From Oscillospiraceae bacterium (GTDB taxonomy: Bacteria; Bacillota; Clostridia; Oscillospirales; CAG-272), in the NCBI GenBank assembly GCA_015064135.1, contig SVSU01000004.1, positions 1 through 42,092 on the forward strand: 42,092 nt of DNA, given 5' to 3'. Every line of letters starts with the position of its first letter. The stretch's first letter is position 1. Of this stretch, positions 33,489 to 42,092 are shown in pieces. Made by a program: the position numbers and the translations under genes. A model generated the notes under the pieces. It was not told where the DNA came from and ran no database searches. It saw only the letters and a program-made list of their open reading frames with translations.

Positions 33489-34418
33489 ATGGCAGTCTAC
33501 TACATTGCAACCATCGCCGCCATGCTGATCTGGGCAGCCTCCTATGTGTTCACGGACATCTGCTACGGTGTCATGACCCCCATTCAGGTGGCGGCAGTAC
33601 GAAGTCTTATCACAACGGAGATACTTGCCCTTGTTCTGCTCGTGCAAAAGCTGAGACAAATACACGGCAGAAAAAAATACGGCTCGGCTGTAATTGCCGT
33701 GATCCCTTCCACAACGGAAAAGCACACAAAAGGGGATATGGCATGGGTGTATGTAAGCGGTCTTCTCGGCATCACCCTTTATACCATCCTTGAAAACTAC
33801 GGTGTGCGCCTTACCACTACGGCAAACTCCGCGCTGGTGGTGGCATCATTCCCTGCCATGACGGTGCTTTTTGAATTTCTCATCTACAAAATGCGCCCCA
33901 CATTCTTGAAATCCGCGGGAATCCTCCTTGCCATTGTCGGTGTGGGGGTACTTACGGGCACCTCATCCTCCGTAGGTGAAAATCCCCTGCTCGGCAACCT
34001 TTGTCTTATCGTTGCCGGGGTAACATGGGCGTTTTACAGCTTCACCACACGGATCGTAGCGGACAAATTCCCTTCCACCACACTCACCTTCTATCAGATG
34101 CTGGGAAGTACAGTGTTCTATCTCCCCTTCGTCATGGCGGAAGGCGCTCGGTGGAAACCGTGGGCCCCATCCGTTCTCGGCTCGGTTCTCTTTCTTTGCA
34201 TCGGATGCTCCTTTGCGGCACTCCTTCTCTACAATTTCGGTTTGAGAAAGCTGTCCGCAGGCATTTCGGCAATTTTCCTTAATCTGATTCCCGTGTTCGG
34301 CATCGTATGCTCCGCGGTGATAGCAAAGGAGAACATCACGGTATATCAGCTCATCGGCGGTGCGGTTGTCATCGTGGGTGTACTGCTCAGTTGCGCCCCC
34401 GAAAAGAAAACAAAATAA
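33489..34418 (+). CDS. DMT-superfamily transporter with two EamA domains
   Basis: A 309-residue membrane protein with about ten membrane segments arranged as two EamA repeats. The first repeat has IWAASYVFTDICYG and LEFLIYKMRP-like ends; the second begins GNLCLIVAGVTWAFYSF and ends GGAVVIVGVLLS. Family members export or exchange amino acids, nucleotides, sugars or amines; the substrate is unknown. It starts 2 nt after the aminotransferase stop, so the two products are probably functionally linked, with the product or amino donor as a candidate cargo. Confidence 0.86.
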   Translation: MAVYYIATIAAMLIWAASYVFTDICYGVMTPIQVAAVRSLITTEILALVLLVQKLRQIHGRKKYGSAVIAVIPSTTEKHTKGDMAWVYVSGLLGITLYTILENYGVRLTTTANSALVVASFPAMTVLFEFLIYKMRPTFLKSAGILLAIVGVGVLTGTSSSVGENPLLGNLCLIVAGVTWAFYSFTTRIVADKFPSTTLTFYQMLGSTVFYLPFVMAEGARWKPWAPSVLGSVLFLCIGCSFAALLLYNFGLRKLSAGISAIFLNLIPVFGIVCSAVIAKENITVYQLIGGAVVIVGVLLSCAPEKKTK

Positions 34419-34420
34419 CC

Positions 34421-34468
34421 AAAAGCAGAAGTTTCGGTTTATCAAATACCGATGTCTTCTGCTTTTTC
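34421..34468 (+). terminator. Terminator between the DMT gene and sbcC (both directions possible)
   Basis: AAAGCAGAAG pairs with CTTCTGCTTT, enclosing a second CGGT/ACCG stem, followed by TTTTTCCTTTT on the plus strand and by TTTTGG on the minus strand. The facing genes sbcC and the DMT gene converge here. Confidence 0.85.
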
Positions 34469-34471
34469 CTT

Positions 34472-37228
34472 TTATCCTATCACACTGCCTCGACCGGCGG
34501 TTTTTTTAATCACAAGCTGTCTGTCGATTCGCTCTCTCAGCTCAGCCACATGAGAAATAATTCCAACAGAACGCCCGCCCCCCGACAAGGACGCCAGCAT
34601 CGCCACTGCCTGACTCAGGGACTCATCATCAAGGGAGCCGAACCCCTCGTCGATAAACATGGAGTCGATCACAACGCCGCCGCACTCAGCCTCCGTCTCA
34701 TCGGAAAGCCCCAGCGCCAGCGCAAGAGATGCCTTGAACGCCTCACCGCCCGACAGAGTTTTCACACTGCGCACCGAGCCGTTGTAGTGGTCCACCACAT
34801 CAATATCAAGGCCGCTTTTCCCCTTGAGTCCTCCTTCACGACGGCGGATCAGTTCATATTGTCCGTCCGTCAGCTTCATCAAACGGGTACCTGCCCGTCT
34901 GATGATTCTGTCAAAGAGCCTTATCTGAGCGAATGTCTCAAGGGTCAGCTTTTCCTTCCCCGATAAAGCACCGTTTGCCGTATCGGAAATGGCTTTCGCC
35001 TCACCCAGCCGCTTTGATACAACCGAAAGCTCCGACATACGCTCCCCCAGAATTCCTGCCGCCGTTCTGTTGCGTTCAAGTCTGATACCTACCTCCGATG
35101 CGGATTGCGTCAGCGTTTTTCTCGCCTCCCCCTTCCCTTCAACCTCCGCGGTCAGTGTGTCATATGCCTCGGCAATGCTGTCCTTCAGTTGTTCCTCCAA
35201 TTCTTCAATGGCTGCCGCATATCGTTCTCGCTTCAATAGAGCGGTTTTTCTCTCACCCTCCAGATCATCCCGTCTCTTTTCATAGTCTTTCATGAGCTTC
35301 TTTAGGGTGAGAATGGCATCCTCTGCCTCCGCTTTTCCTTCAAAATTCAAGCCGTCACCCAAATCCGATAACCTGACCGCCCATGCTTTTGCCTCCGCTT
35401 CCGCACGGGTCCCGCTGATCAGTTCTTCCTCAGCCGCCTTTGCGGTTTCAGACAGAAGCTTTGAATATTCGCTCCATTTTTCAAGAAGCTGTCCTCTCTC
35501 CGCCTCATCCTTTTCTGCCAGTCGGAGTTCCCCGAGCAATTCGGTCAACCTCTCCTCCAGCATCTCCGATCGTTTCTCGGCAAGAGAAAGCAAGCATGAT
35601 ATTCCGCCATCCGTCTCCTCACCAAACAGCTCCGCACCTCGCCGAAGGATCCCTTCCTTTTCCGCTGTACAGACACCGCTGAGCTGTCCTGCTTTCTCGG
35701 AAAGCTGTTGTGCCTCCTGCGCCAAGCGGTTCACCTGAACGCGGCGGCTCTCCAATTCTTCTCTGTCAGGCACACCATGATTTCTCTTTGCCGGGAAGGG
35801 ATGTTCCGCAGAACCGCACACAGGACATGGTTCTCCCTCCGTCAGCATTTCCCCGAGAATCCCCGCAATTCCGTCAAAATAAGCGCGCTCCATGGCAAAA
35901 AACTCTGCCGAAGCTCCATCGCTCTTTTCTGCAGCAATGCGGTACTTCTCTCGCATAGCAGACAGCGATCGTTCCTTTTCCTCAAGGGAACGTATCTGAA
36001 GAATAAGTCCGTCCGCGTCCGCTTTTTGCATTCGTGCGGTATTATATGTATCGGAAAGCTTCTCACGATCGGTCTCCGCCAGCCTGTCCAAAGCTGTTTT
36101 GATGGATTCAAGCTCCCCTTCCAACCATTCCTTTTTATCGTAAAGCTCACCTATCCGCTTCCCTTTTTCTTTCACCACAACTCTTGCCTCTGCAAGTGCC
36201 TTTTTTGCCTCATCCAAACGAATATAGTCAGGAAGCTGAAGCTCTACTCGTTTCACAAACGCATCCTGCGCATCATAAACTTCTTTGTCACCGAGAAGCT
36301 CCTCTGCTTTTTTCTCGAGGGCACCGATATCCTCCTCAATACTGCGAAGATATTCCCTTCCGTTTATCAGACGCTGTTCGTTTTTCCTGTCTGTTTCGCA
36401 CTTTGAAAGAAGCGTCCGGGCTCGAAGCAATTCTTCCTCTGCTTTTTCACACAGGGCTGACAGCTCACTCGCCAATGCAGCGTCCTCCTCTATGATACCG
36501 TCAATCACCTCTGCCGCATCTGACGAAAAAGCTCCGTTTCTCTTTACATCGGCCAGTTTTTCTCTGTATGCCGAATCCCGACCGCATTCCACCATAAAGA
36601 GCATCTGCTCAACTGCCTGTTTTTTCATCTCATACTCTCTGAGAACAGTGGAATACTCCCTCCTTGCTTCATCGGCAAAACGGAGATAGATATCCGTATT
36701 AAACAGTTTGCGCAAAACCTCAAGCCGCTTTGTCGTATCCGCAAAGAGAAACTCACGGAATTCTCCCTGTGCAAGCATGGCTGTTCCCCTGAACCGTCCG
36801 CTGTCAAGACCGACGAGCTCCTCTACCGCCGCCGTTACATCCTTATGCTTTGTGATGACCCGTCCGTCGGGCATGATGAGGGAAGCCTCCGCAGACTTTT
36901 CCTCCACGCGCTCTCCGTTTCGCTTGATCCTTTCCTTCCCGTAGACACGCTTCAGAATATACCGCTTGCTACCGTGAAGAAACTCCAATTCCACGAAAGT
37001 CTCTGTCCCCGGCTCCGCATATTTGCTCCGCAGCATGGTGCTCTGCCGTCCCGTACCGCTCGCTTCACCGTAAAGAGCATAGGCAATGGCATCGAAAATC
37101 ATTGTTTTTCCGGCTCCCGTGTCCCCCGTGATGAGGTACAGTCCGCCTCCCGTCAGCCGTTCCATATCAATCACGGTCAGGTCGGCATAGGGCCCAAAGG
37201 CAGACATTGTCAATTTCATCGGTCTCAT
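34472..37228 (-). CDS. sbcC: Exonuclease subunit SbcC
   Basis: A 918-residue SMC-like ATPase of the SbcCD (Rad50-Mre11 type) nuclease, which cuts hairpins and blocked DNA ends. Walker A GDTGAGKT is at residues 35-42; two long coiled-coil arms flank the zinc hook CPVCGS (Cys468, Cys471); the signature TLSGGEAFKASLALAL and Walker B VVIDSMFIDEGFGSLD close the ATPase. It is somewhat shorter than the E. coli protein in the coiled-coil arms. Its ATG overlaps the TGA of sbcD (ATGA), so both subunits are coupled. Confidence 0.96.
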   Translation of the reverse strand: MRPMKLTMSAFGPYADLTVIDMERLTGGGLYLITGDTGAGKTMIFDAIAYALYGEASGTGRQSTMLRSKYAEPGTETFVELEFLHGSKRYILKRVYGKERIKRNGERVEEKSAEASLIMPDGRVITKHKDVTAAVEELVGLDSGRFRGTAMLAQGEFREFLFADTTKRLEVLRKLFNTDIYLRFADEARREYSTVLREYEMKKQAVEQMLFMVECGRDSAYREKLADVKRNGAFSSDAAEVIDGIIEEDAALASELSALCEKAEEELLRARTLLSKCETDRKNEQRLINGREYLRSIEEDIGALEKKAEELLGDKEVYDAQDAFVKRVELQLPDYIRLDEAKKALAEARVVVKEKGKRIGELYDKKEWLEGELESIKTALDRLAETDREKLSDTYNTARMQKADADGLILQIRSLEEKERSLSAMREKYRIAAEKSDGASAEFFAMERAYFDGIAGILGEMLTEGEPCPVCGSAEHPFPAKRNHGVPDREELESRRVQVNRLAQEAQQLSEKAGQLSGVCTAEKEGILRRGAELFGEETDGGISCLLSLAEKRSEMLEERLTELLGELRLAEKDEAERGQLLEKWSEYSKLLSETAKAAEEELISGTRAEAEAKAWAVRLSDLGDGLNFEGKAEAEDAILTLKKLMKDYEKRRDDLEGERKTALLKRERYAAAIEELEEQLKDSIAEAYDTLTAEVEGKGEARKTLTQSASEVGIRLERNRTAAGILGERMSELSVVSKRLGEAKAISDTANGALSGKEKLTLETFAQIRLFDRIIRRAGTRLMKLTDGQYELIRRREGGLKGKSGLDIDVVDHYNGSVRSVKTLSGGEAFKASLALALGLSDETEAECGGVVIDSMFIDEGFGSLDDESLSQAVAMLASLSGGGRSVGIISHVAELRERIDRQLVIKKTAGRGSVIG

Positions 37229-38376
37229 ACGCCATCCTCCCTATTCAGTCTCTCAAAAATCCTCTCTGACAAGGAACGTTCGGATTCGCTCATGGGAGCA
37301 TTATTCTGCACGCGATACAATGCTTCAAACATTTCGGAGGGTGTCATCTCCTCCTCCCCTGCCAATGCATCCGACACTTCATCCATATCCGCATTATGGG
37401 CGGAACGGATATTTGCATACTCCAGTTTCATAATGTTGGGGTAAATCGTGCGCAAACGGTACAGGGCATCGGGAATGTAGTCCTCGTCCAGGAGAACAAC
37501 ATGGAAATAATCCTCCGTCTCCGTCCCCTCGTAATTTCTCCGAAGAGTCAATTCTTCATATGTTCCGCAAAGCCGACGTACATCATGAAGGGGCACAAGA
37601 GGAACCGTCTCCGTGTCGCACCTTCCCTTTTCCGAAAGAGTGACAATAACCACGGACTTTTCGGAATTGTGCTCGTCCAGGGAATATTTAAGAGGTGAGC
37701 CGGAATAGCGTACCGTGTCGCAGGCGATTCTCTGAGGCTTGTGCAGGTGTCCGAGGGCAACGTAATCGAATCCGTCAAAGAGAGAAGCCGAAACATTATC
37801 TGCTCCGCCCACATTTACTTCCTCGGATTCCGAGCGTTCCCCTCCCGTAACGAACTGATGGCACACGATCACGTTTCGCTGACTAAAATCCGCCTCCGCC
37901 AGTCCTATGGCATACCCAAGTGCACCATCCCATGAATCAAAATCCCCATCAGGACAGGTAGCAGTTACCGTAACGGGCTTCAGAAACGGAAGAAGATGAA
38001 CCCGCACCTCGCCATACTCATCCCGAAATATCGCCTTTTCCACTTTTCCGTCAAATCGAGGGGAAAGAAAAACTCCGTTTTTGCTGAGCAGTGCGGATGC
38101 AAACCCCACTCTGTCCGCCGAATCATGGTTTCCGTAATTGGCAATCAGCGCAATTCCCTTCTCGTGAAGCTCCGTCACAAATCGGTCAAACAGGGCGACT
38201 GCCTCCGCCGAAGGAGCACTTTTATCGTAAATATCCCCTGCCGCAACCACGGCATCGCAGTTATTCTCCTCGGCTATCCGACAAATCTCCGAAAGAATAT
38301 GCCTCTGGTCATCGATAAGCGGCATCTCATGCAGCCGTTTTCCCAGATGCAGATCTGATGTATGTAAAAATTTCAT
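37225..38376 (-). CDS. sbcD: Exonuclease subunit SbcD
   Basis: A 383-residue metallophosphoesterase, the nuclease subunit that pairs with SbcC. Metal-ligand motifs are HTSDLHLGKRL, VVAAGDIYDKSAPS, ANYGNHDSADR and, later, YVALGHLHKPQ; the C-terminal part (about 290-383) is the cap with the SbcC-binding helices. The start is ATG 38376 (MKFLHTSDLH); the GTG at 38388 in the track is four codons earlier and has no site. Ends overlap sbcC by 4 bases. Confidence 0.95.
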   Translation of the reverse strand: MKFLHTSDLHLGKRLHEMPLIDDQRHILSEICRIAEENNCDAVVAAGDIYDKSAPSAEAVALFDRFVTELHEKGIALIANYGNHDSADRVGFASALLSKNGVFLSPRFDGKVEKAIFRDEYGEVRVHLLPFLKPVTVTATCPDGDFDSWDGALGYAIGLAEADFSQRNVIVCHQFVTGGERSESEEVNVGGADNVSASLFDGFDYVALGHLHKPQRIACDTVRYSGSPLKYSLDEHNSEKSVVIVTLSEKGRCDTETVPLVPLHDVRRLCGTYEELTLRRNYEGTETEDYFHVVLLDEDYIPDALYRLRTIYPNIMKLEYANIRSAHNADMDEVSDALAGEEEMTPSEMFEALYRVQNNAPMSESERSLSERIFERLNREDGV

Positions 38377-38429
38377 AATCAATCCCACGTCATAAGTATT
38401 TTAATGCAAAATATTATCGGTAAAACTCA

Positions 38430-38458
38430 GGGGAAACCGTTCCGAAGAAAGTTTCCCC
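38430..38458 (-). terminator. Weak hairpin terminator after the GT-csaB gene
   Basis: GGGGAAAC and GTTTCCCC pair over 8 bp (38451-38458 with 38430-38437). The following minus-strand sequence TGAGTTTTACC has only a short T run, so termination may be partial and sbcD may be read through. Confidence 0.5.
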
Positions 38459-38466
38459 CCACAAAA

Positions 38467-40725
38467 TTATCCCAAAAGCTCCGAGGCTCTGTGCACATCC
38501 GCATGACACATGGCAGCCATCTCTGTTACATGACGGCTGACCGTGTCTGTAATCTCGTCGTGATGCCGCATTATATCCTCGGCACAGCAGACGATCTCTC
38601 CTGACTCAAGGGTTCTGACGGAAAGAATATATGGCTGCTCCAGCCGCTTCATAATGGAGTCGATCTTCGGGTCATAGGACAATCCGATAACGGGAACCCG
38701 GGCGCATCCGCTGAAGATCAGCATATGAAGCCGCATTCCCACCACAAACCTTGCCTGACTGAGTATTCCCACAAGTTCAGGTGCCGTTTCGGGCTCCGCA
38801 ATGCACGCAAAATCCCTGCCCAGTCTCTCGTTGATCCGTTCCACTGTCCGTCGGCAGATCTCCTCATCGTTCTGAGGCTGCATGGGAATAAGGACGGGAC
38901 ATAAGCCGAACTTTTCTCCGATCTCGGCACAGGCTGCCGCTGTTTCCTCCACCAAACGCTCCTCGTCGATAAGCTGCGCCAGCTTTCCCTCGCACCGACG
39001 GAGAGACACCGCAAAGAAGGGAGTTTTCGCAGAGAGACCGCGCTTCTGCATTGCCTTCTCAAGCTTTTCGCCCGTGTATCCACCCGTGAGAAAAGCAGGG
39101 TCTGCCGTGACCTTCACCTTTTCTCCGTCAACACCGAGGGTAATCAGCTCATCCTTTGAGTCGGGATCACGCACCGTCACGCAATCAGCGCCGCCCACAA
39201 CCTCTGCCGTGATCCTGCGGTTCTTCTCATCCATAATGGGGCCGATACCGTTGGCATAAACGTAAACCTTCGTTCCCATTTTCTTCGCCAAACGGATAAT
39301 TCCTGCGTAATACCACAGGCTGCGCTTGCTTGTGCCGTCCTGGAACAGGGTTCCGCCTCCCGATATAAGCAGTTTTGCCCCCTTCAGTGCGCGAATGATA
39401 CCGATAATATCTGTTCTTCCGATGCAGTTGATCCCTTTTTTCATCCGATCTCTTTTCGGCTTTCGGGTCAGTGCCGAAATTTTCACCCCCGGGATCTCCT
39501 CCGAAAGGCTCTGGGCAATGGTATCAAGGAGGGTCTCATCCCCCATATTCCCGAAGCCGTAGTAACCGCTGATTACCACATCGGCCTCTCCCCGGAAGGG
39601 TATGGGAGAGCGCAGTGTTCGCTCATACATGGACACATAGTCTCTCGCCATTCGCTCCGCCGTATAGTATTTCATTACCACCGAACGGCACCATTCTCCC
39701 CTCGCCCTGCGCTGTTCTTTGGACTCACCAAACAAGGCGGTAATATCCCGAAAAAGGGCACCCTCATCCGCCTGAGGATATCCTCGGCAGCAGAAATTTG
39801 TATCCATGGCAGGAGCGATAACGCTTTCGTCAAAAATCCCGAGAGCCCCCTGGTTTCCTGCAATAATCACAGGCTTGGATGCCGCCATTGCTTCAAGGGC
39901 AGAACGGGAAACTCCCACAAAAACATCGGCACACGACATGATTTTGTTGATATCGGAACGATTGTCCGTCATCGTCACCAACCGTCTGCCTGCTTTTTTG
40001 TTCACTTCCTCCGCCATGCGGTTTATCTTATCAAATTCCGTTCCGCCTCCGCCGATGATGATATCGAGATCGGGAATGGCTTCATCCAGCTTTTCGGCGA
40101 TGTTTACAATGCGGTAGGCAGGGTCGGCACGGTCCTCGTCCAGTCGGCTGACATATACCAGTCGGTTTCGCTCATCCCCCGTGGGCAGGTGAAACTCCGC
40201 GAGAAAATCATCGTAAGGTACATCTGCGGAATATTTCACCGTATCGATACCGTTGATGGTAACGCTTATTTTATCCGCAGGATATCCGTATTCCTGCACC
40301 AGGTATTCCCCGATGTCGTCGCTTACCGCCATGGAACGCTCTCCCCAGCAGGACAACCTTCTCCAAAGGGGGTTGATGGAAAAATTCAGGTGAGCCGTGG
40401 TGACAAAACGGAACCGATGCTTTTTCCAAAGAATGCCGCATATGAAAGCCGGAATCCTTGCATGGGCATGAACAAGATCGTAATTCCCCTCTGTAATCAG
40501 TTTCTCCAACCCTTTTAAGGAAGAAGCGACCGCATGAGGTGTCTTTCGGTCAAGGGGCAGCTTCACATGATCGATCCCCTCGGAAACGAGCATATCCGCA
40601 TGCACACCCCCATTTGACACAAGGGTAACGGTATGCCCCATTTTCCCAAGTTCGCGGCACAGCTCCAGAATATGGGTCTCAGCACCGCCGATATCCATCT
40701 TCATTGTCACCATCAGAATCTTCAT
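38467..40725 (-). CDS. csaB: GT4 glycosyltransferase - CsaB polysaccharide pyruvyl transferase fusion
   Basis: A 752-residue fusion. Residues 1 to about 375 are a GT4-type glycosyltransferase (MVTMKMDIGGAETHILELC, YVSRLDEDR, and VFVGVSRSALEAMAASKPVI, the nucleotide-sugar site). Residues about 380-752 are the CsaB domain (VVISGYYGFGNMGDETLLD and VGMRLHMLIFSGCARVPVIG), which transfers pyruvate from PEP to wall-polysaccharide sugars. Pyruvylated polysaccharide is the receptor of SLH domains, so this enzyme probably supports the SLH protein at 13558. Usually the activities are separate proteins. The start is ATG 40725 with GAAAGG 9 nt upstream; the upstream in-frame start in the track would overlap the small gene. 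Confidence 0.9.
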   Translation of the reverse strand: MKILMVTMKMDIGGAETHILELCRELGKMGHTVTLVSNGGVHADMLVSEGIDHVKLPLDRKTPHAVASSLKGLEKLITEGNYDLVHAHARIPAFICGILWKKHRFRFVTTAHLNFSINPLWRRLSCWGERSMAVSDDIGEYLVQEYGYPADKISVTINGIDTVKYSADVPYDDFLAEFHLPTGDERNRLVYVSRLDEDRADPAYRIVNIAEKLDEAIPDLDIIIGGGGTEFDKINRMAEEVNKKAGRRLVTMTDNRSDINKIMSCADVFVGVSRSALEAMAASKPVIIAGNQGALGIFDESVIAPAMDTNFCCRGYPQADEGALFRDITALFGESKEQRRARGEWCRSVVMKYYTAERMARDYVSMYERTLRSPIPFRGEADVVISGYYGFGNMGDETLLDTIAQSLSEEIPGVKISALTRKPKRDRMKKGINCIGRTDIIGIIRALKGAKLLISGGGTLFQDGTSKRSLWYYAGIIRLAKKMGTKVYVYANGIGPIMDEKNRRITAEVVGGADCVTVRDPDSKDELITLGVDGEKVKVTADPAFLTGGYTGEKLEKAMQKRGLSAKTPFFAVSLRRCEGKLAQLIDEERLVEETAAACAEIGEKFGLCPVLIPMQPQNDEEICRRTVERINERLGRDFACIAEPETAPELVGILSQARFVVGMRLHMLIFSGCARVPVIGLSYDPKIDSIMKRLEQPYILSVRTLESGEIVCCAEDIMRHHDEITDTVSRHVTEMAAMCHADVHRASELLG

Positions 40726-40742
40726 AGCCCCACGCCTTTCTA

Positions 40743-40922
40743 TCAATCTTTCTTATCCCTGTTTTTTCTCTTTTTCACCAAAATAACGATTCCGACCGCA
40801 ACAGCAACTGCCACGATCCCCACACCGACATACCACAGCGGATCGGGGCCTGCCACAAATATGGCTGTGGGGCCGTCCGCACCTCCGATAATTCCCACAG
40901 ATGCATCATTTACTTCAAACAT
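40743..40922 (-). CDS. Small membrane protein with an OadB-type GGADGPTAIF motif
   Basis: A 59-residue ORF not in the supplied track, found by translating the gap. The soluble N-terminal half is MFEVNDASVGIIGGADGPTA followed by IFVAGPDP; the second half is one membrane helix (YVGVGIVAVAVAVGIVILV) and a basic tail KKRKNRDKKD. SVGIIGGADGPTAIF is the signature of the membrane beta subunit of sodium-pumping decarboxylases (OadB/MmdB), here without the other helices. A GAGAGG ribosome site lies 6 nt before the ATG, 2 nt after the ygiQ stop and 17 nt before the csaB start. Its role is unknown. Confidence 0.75.
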   Translation of the reverse strand: MFEVNDASVGIIGGADGPTAIFVAGPDPLWYVGVGIVAVAVAVGIVILVKKRKNRDKKD

Positions 40923-40924
40923 AC

Positions 40925-42092
40925 TTAACCTCTCTTTTTGCCGCGCGGCTTTCCCGTGAATTTGGCTTTTTGATGGGGTACGGAATTTACATTGCTTTTC
41001 TTACCCCGACCGGGCGGCTCTCTTCTTCCGTCGCCTCGTCTGCCATCCGTTTTTACGGGTTTATTTCCCTCTTTTCGTTTAACATCCTTATCCGATCTCT
41101 CTTTTGATGGCGGTCTGACCCCCGAGAGCAGCTCTTTCAGCATTTCCTTGCCGCGGTCGGAGCAATAATTCATAGCCTCATAGATCATACGGCGGTTTTC
41201 GGGTTTTCTCCATTGCAGAAGGGCGCGCTGAAGCTGTTTTTCTCTGTAATCCGTGGCAGTATAGATTTTTTTCCCCGAAAACGGATCTATTCCCGTATAG
41301 AACATAACGGTGGAAGCGGTTCCCGGGGTGGGATAGAAATCCTGAACCTGCTCGGGCGCCAAACCGATCTTTTTGGTATACAGCGCCAACTCTGCCGCGT
41401 CGTCCATGGTGCTTCCCGGGTGGCTGGACATGAGATAGGGCACCAGAAACTGATTCTTACCCATCTGCTCATTGAGCTTCATGTATTTTTCTCTGAATCT
41501 ATCATACACCGCCACATCGGGCTTTCCCATATGAGACAGCACATTGGATGCACAGTGCTCAGGCGCCACTTTAAGCTGACCGCTGACGTGATCCTTCACC
41601 AATTTGCGGAAGAACGCATCGCTTCGGTCGGCAAGAAGATAATCAAACCGCACACCCGAACGAATGAACACCTTTTTAACCCCTTTAACCTGCTCAATAG
41701 CGGTAAGGAGTCTGATATACTCGCTGTGATCCGCGATCAGATTCTTACACGGACGGGGTACAAGACACCTTTTGTCCTGACAAACGCCATGCTCAAGCTG
41801 TTTGTCACAAGCGGCTCGGCGGAAGTTTGCGGTGGGTCCCCCCACATCGTGAATATACCCCTTAAAATCGGGCATAGCGGCGATCAATTCCGCTTCTTTC
41901 ACGCAGGATTCAATGCTTCTTGAGGTAACGGCGCGTCCCTGATGGAATGCCAGTGCACAGAAATTACAACCGCCGAAGCACCCTCTGTTGTGCGTAATGG
42001 AAAACTTCACCTCCGCAATGGCAGGGACACCGCCCATTTCCTCATACATAGGGTGATATGTGCGCATAAAGGGCAGGCGGTACACCTCATCC
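40925..42092 (-). CDS. YgiQ family radical SAM protein, C-terminal part
   Basis: The last 388 residues of a YgiQ-type radical SAM protein; the start lies beyond the right edge (the track's first Met at 42085 is a GTG inside the gene). The iron-sulfur motif CFGGCNFC (CX3CX2C) in [22 protein letters not shown], the DVGGPTANF and [15 protein letters not shown] blocks and the [17 protein letters not shown] segment are family-typical. The last 60 residues are a basic, probably disordered tail ([16 protein letters not shown]). The reaction catalysed is not known. A two-base gap leads to the miniprotein gene, so they are likely co-transcribed. Confidence 0.92.
   Translation of the reverse strand, partial: DEVYRLPFMRTYHPMYEEMGGVPAIAEVKFSITHNRGCFGGCNFCALAFHQGRAVTSRSIESCVKEAELIAAMPDFKGYIHDVGGPTANFRRAACDKQLEHGVCQDKRCLVPRPCKNLIADHSEYIRLLTAIEQVKGVKKVFIRSGVRFDYLLADRSDAFFRKLVKDHVSGQLKVAPEHCASNVLSHMGKPDVAVYDRFREKYMKLNEQMGKNQFLVPYLMSSHPGSTMDDAAELALYTKKIGLAPEQVQDFYPTPGTASTVMFYTGIDPFSGKKIYTATDYREKQLQRALLQWRKPENRRMIYEAMNYCSDRGKEMLKELLSGVRPPSKERSDKDVKRKEGNKPVKTDGRRGDGRREPPGRGKKSNVNSVPHQKAKFTGKPRGKKRG

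Noticed and set aside
34472-38376. Assignment of sbcCD as an anti-phage or defence module
   Set aside because: Both proteins have the ordinary SbcC/SbcD motif set and gene order; no defence genes are adjacent, so general DNA repair is the simpler reading.

Overview
The window reads as chromosomal DNA of a Gram-positive member of the Firmicutes (Bacillota), most likely a gut-type Clostridia lineage. The evidence is the S10 ribosomal operon order, a YqhQ/PrmC pair, CsaB plus an SLH-domain protein (pyruvylated wall-polysaccharide anchoring), an ECF sigma factor followed by a membrane protein resembling an anti-sigma factor, strong AGGAGG-type ribosome binding sites, and TTGACA/TATAAT-type promoters. 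This placement is inference from gene content; no marker search was possible. I see no phage, insertion sequence, CRISPR array or plasmid gene.

Layout. 1-4003 (minus): S10 operon rpsJ-rplC-rplD-rplW-rplB-rpsS-rplV-rpsC (rpsC cut by the window edge), with a promoter at 3975-4003, a folded leader of about 245 nt, and an unusual structured 228-nt gap between rpsJ and rplC. 4004-4606: intergenic DNA holding a nested inverted repeat (4198-4336) and the promoter of the next unit. 4607-6457 (plus): ECF sigma factor and putative anti-sigma factor, ended by a terminator. 6516-9617 (plus): an N-acetylneuraminate-lyase-like aldolase and a DUF4838-type lipoprotein, each with its own promoter, then two terminators. 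9660-11983 (plus): CPBP membrane protease, tadA and a Cof-type HAD phosphatase. 12007-12161: tRNA-Pro(GGG) with its own promoter and terminator. 12227-13258: an unrecognised protein. 13480-17010: a 1121-residue secreted SLH protein with seven tandem copies of a repeat I do not recognise.

17011-24326 (minus): a probable seven-gene operon yqhQ-prmC-leuA-cimA-ddl-gyrI-like-nudix behind a two-hairpin leader, joining translation-termination modification, leucine/isoleucine precursor synthesis and cell-wall precursor synthesis. 24387-34467 (plus): a probable seven-gene operon of birA, GH78-like, GH123/DUF4091-like, a second GH78-like paralogue, an SCP2-like protein, a class III aminotransferase and a DMT exporter. 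None of its enzymes shows a signal peptide, so it looks like intracellular processing of an imported glycoside or glycoconjugate. 34472-38376 (minus): sbcC and sbcD. 38430-42092 (minus): ygiQ (cut by the window edge), a 59-residue membrane miniprotein carrying a signature of the sodium-pump decarboxylase beta subunit, and a glycosyltransferase-CsaB fusion.

The most interesting points are the 59-residue OadB-motif miniprotein (absent from the ORF track) between ygiQ and csaB, the intracellular GH78-GH123-GH78-SCP2-aminotransferase-exporter operon, the repeat array in the SLH protein together with a GT4-CsaB fusion that probably makes its wall ligand, and the two structured RNA regions of the S10 operon.
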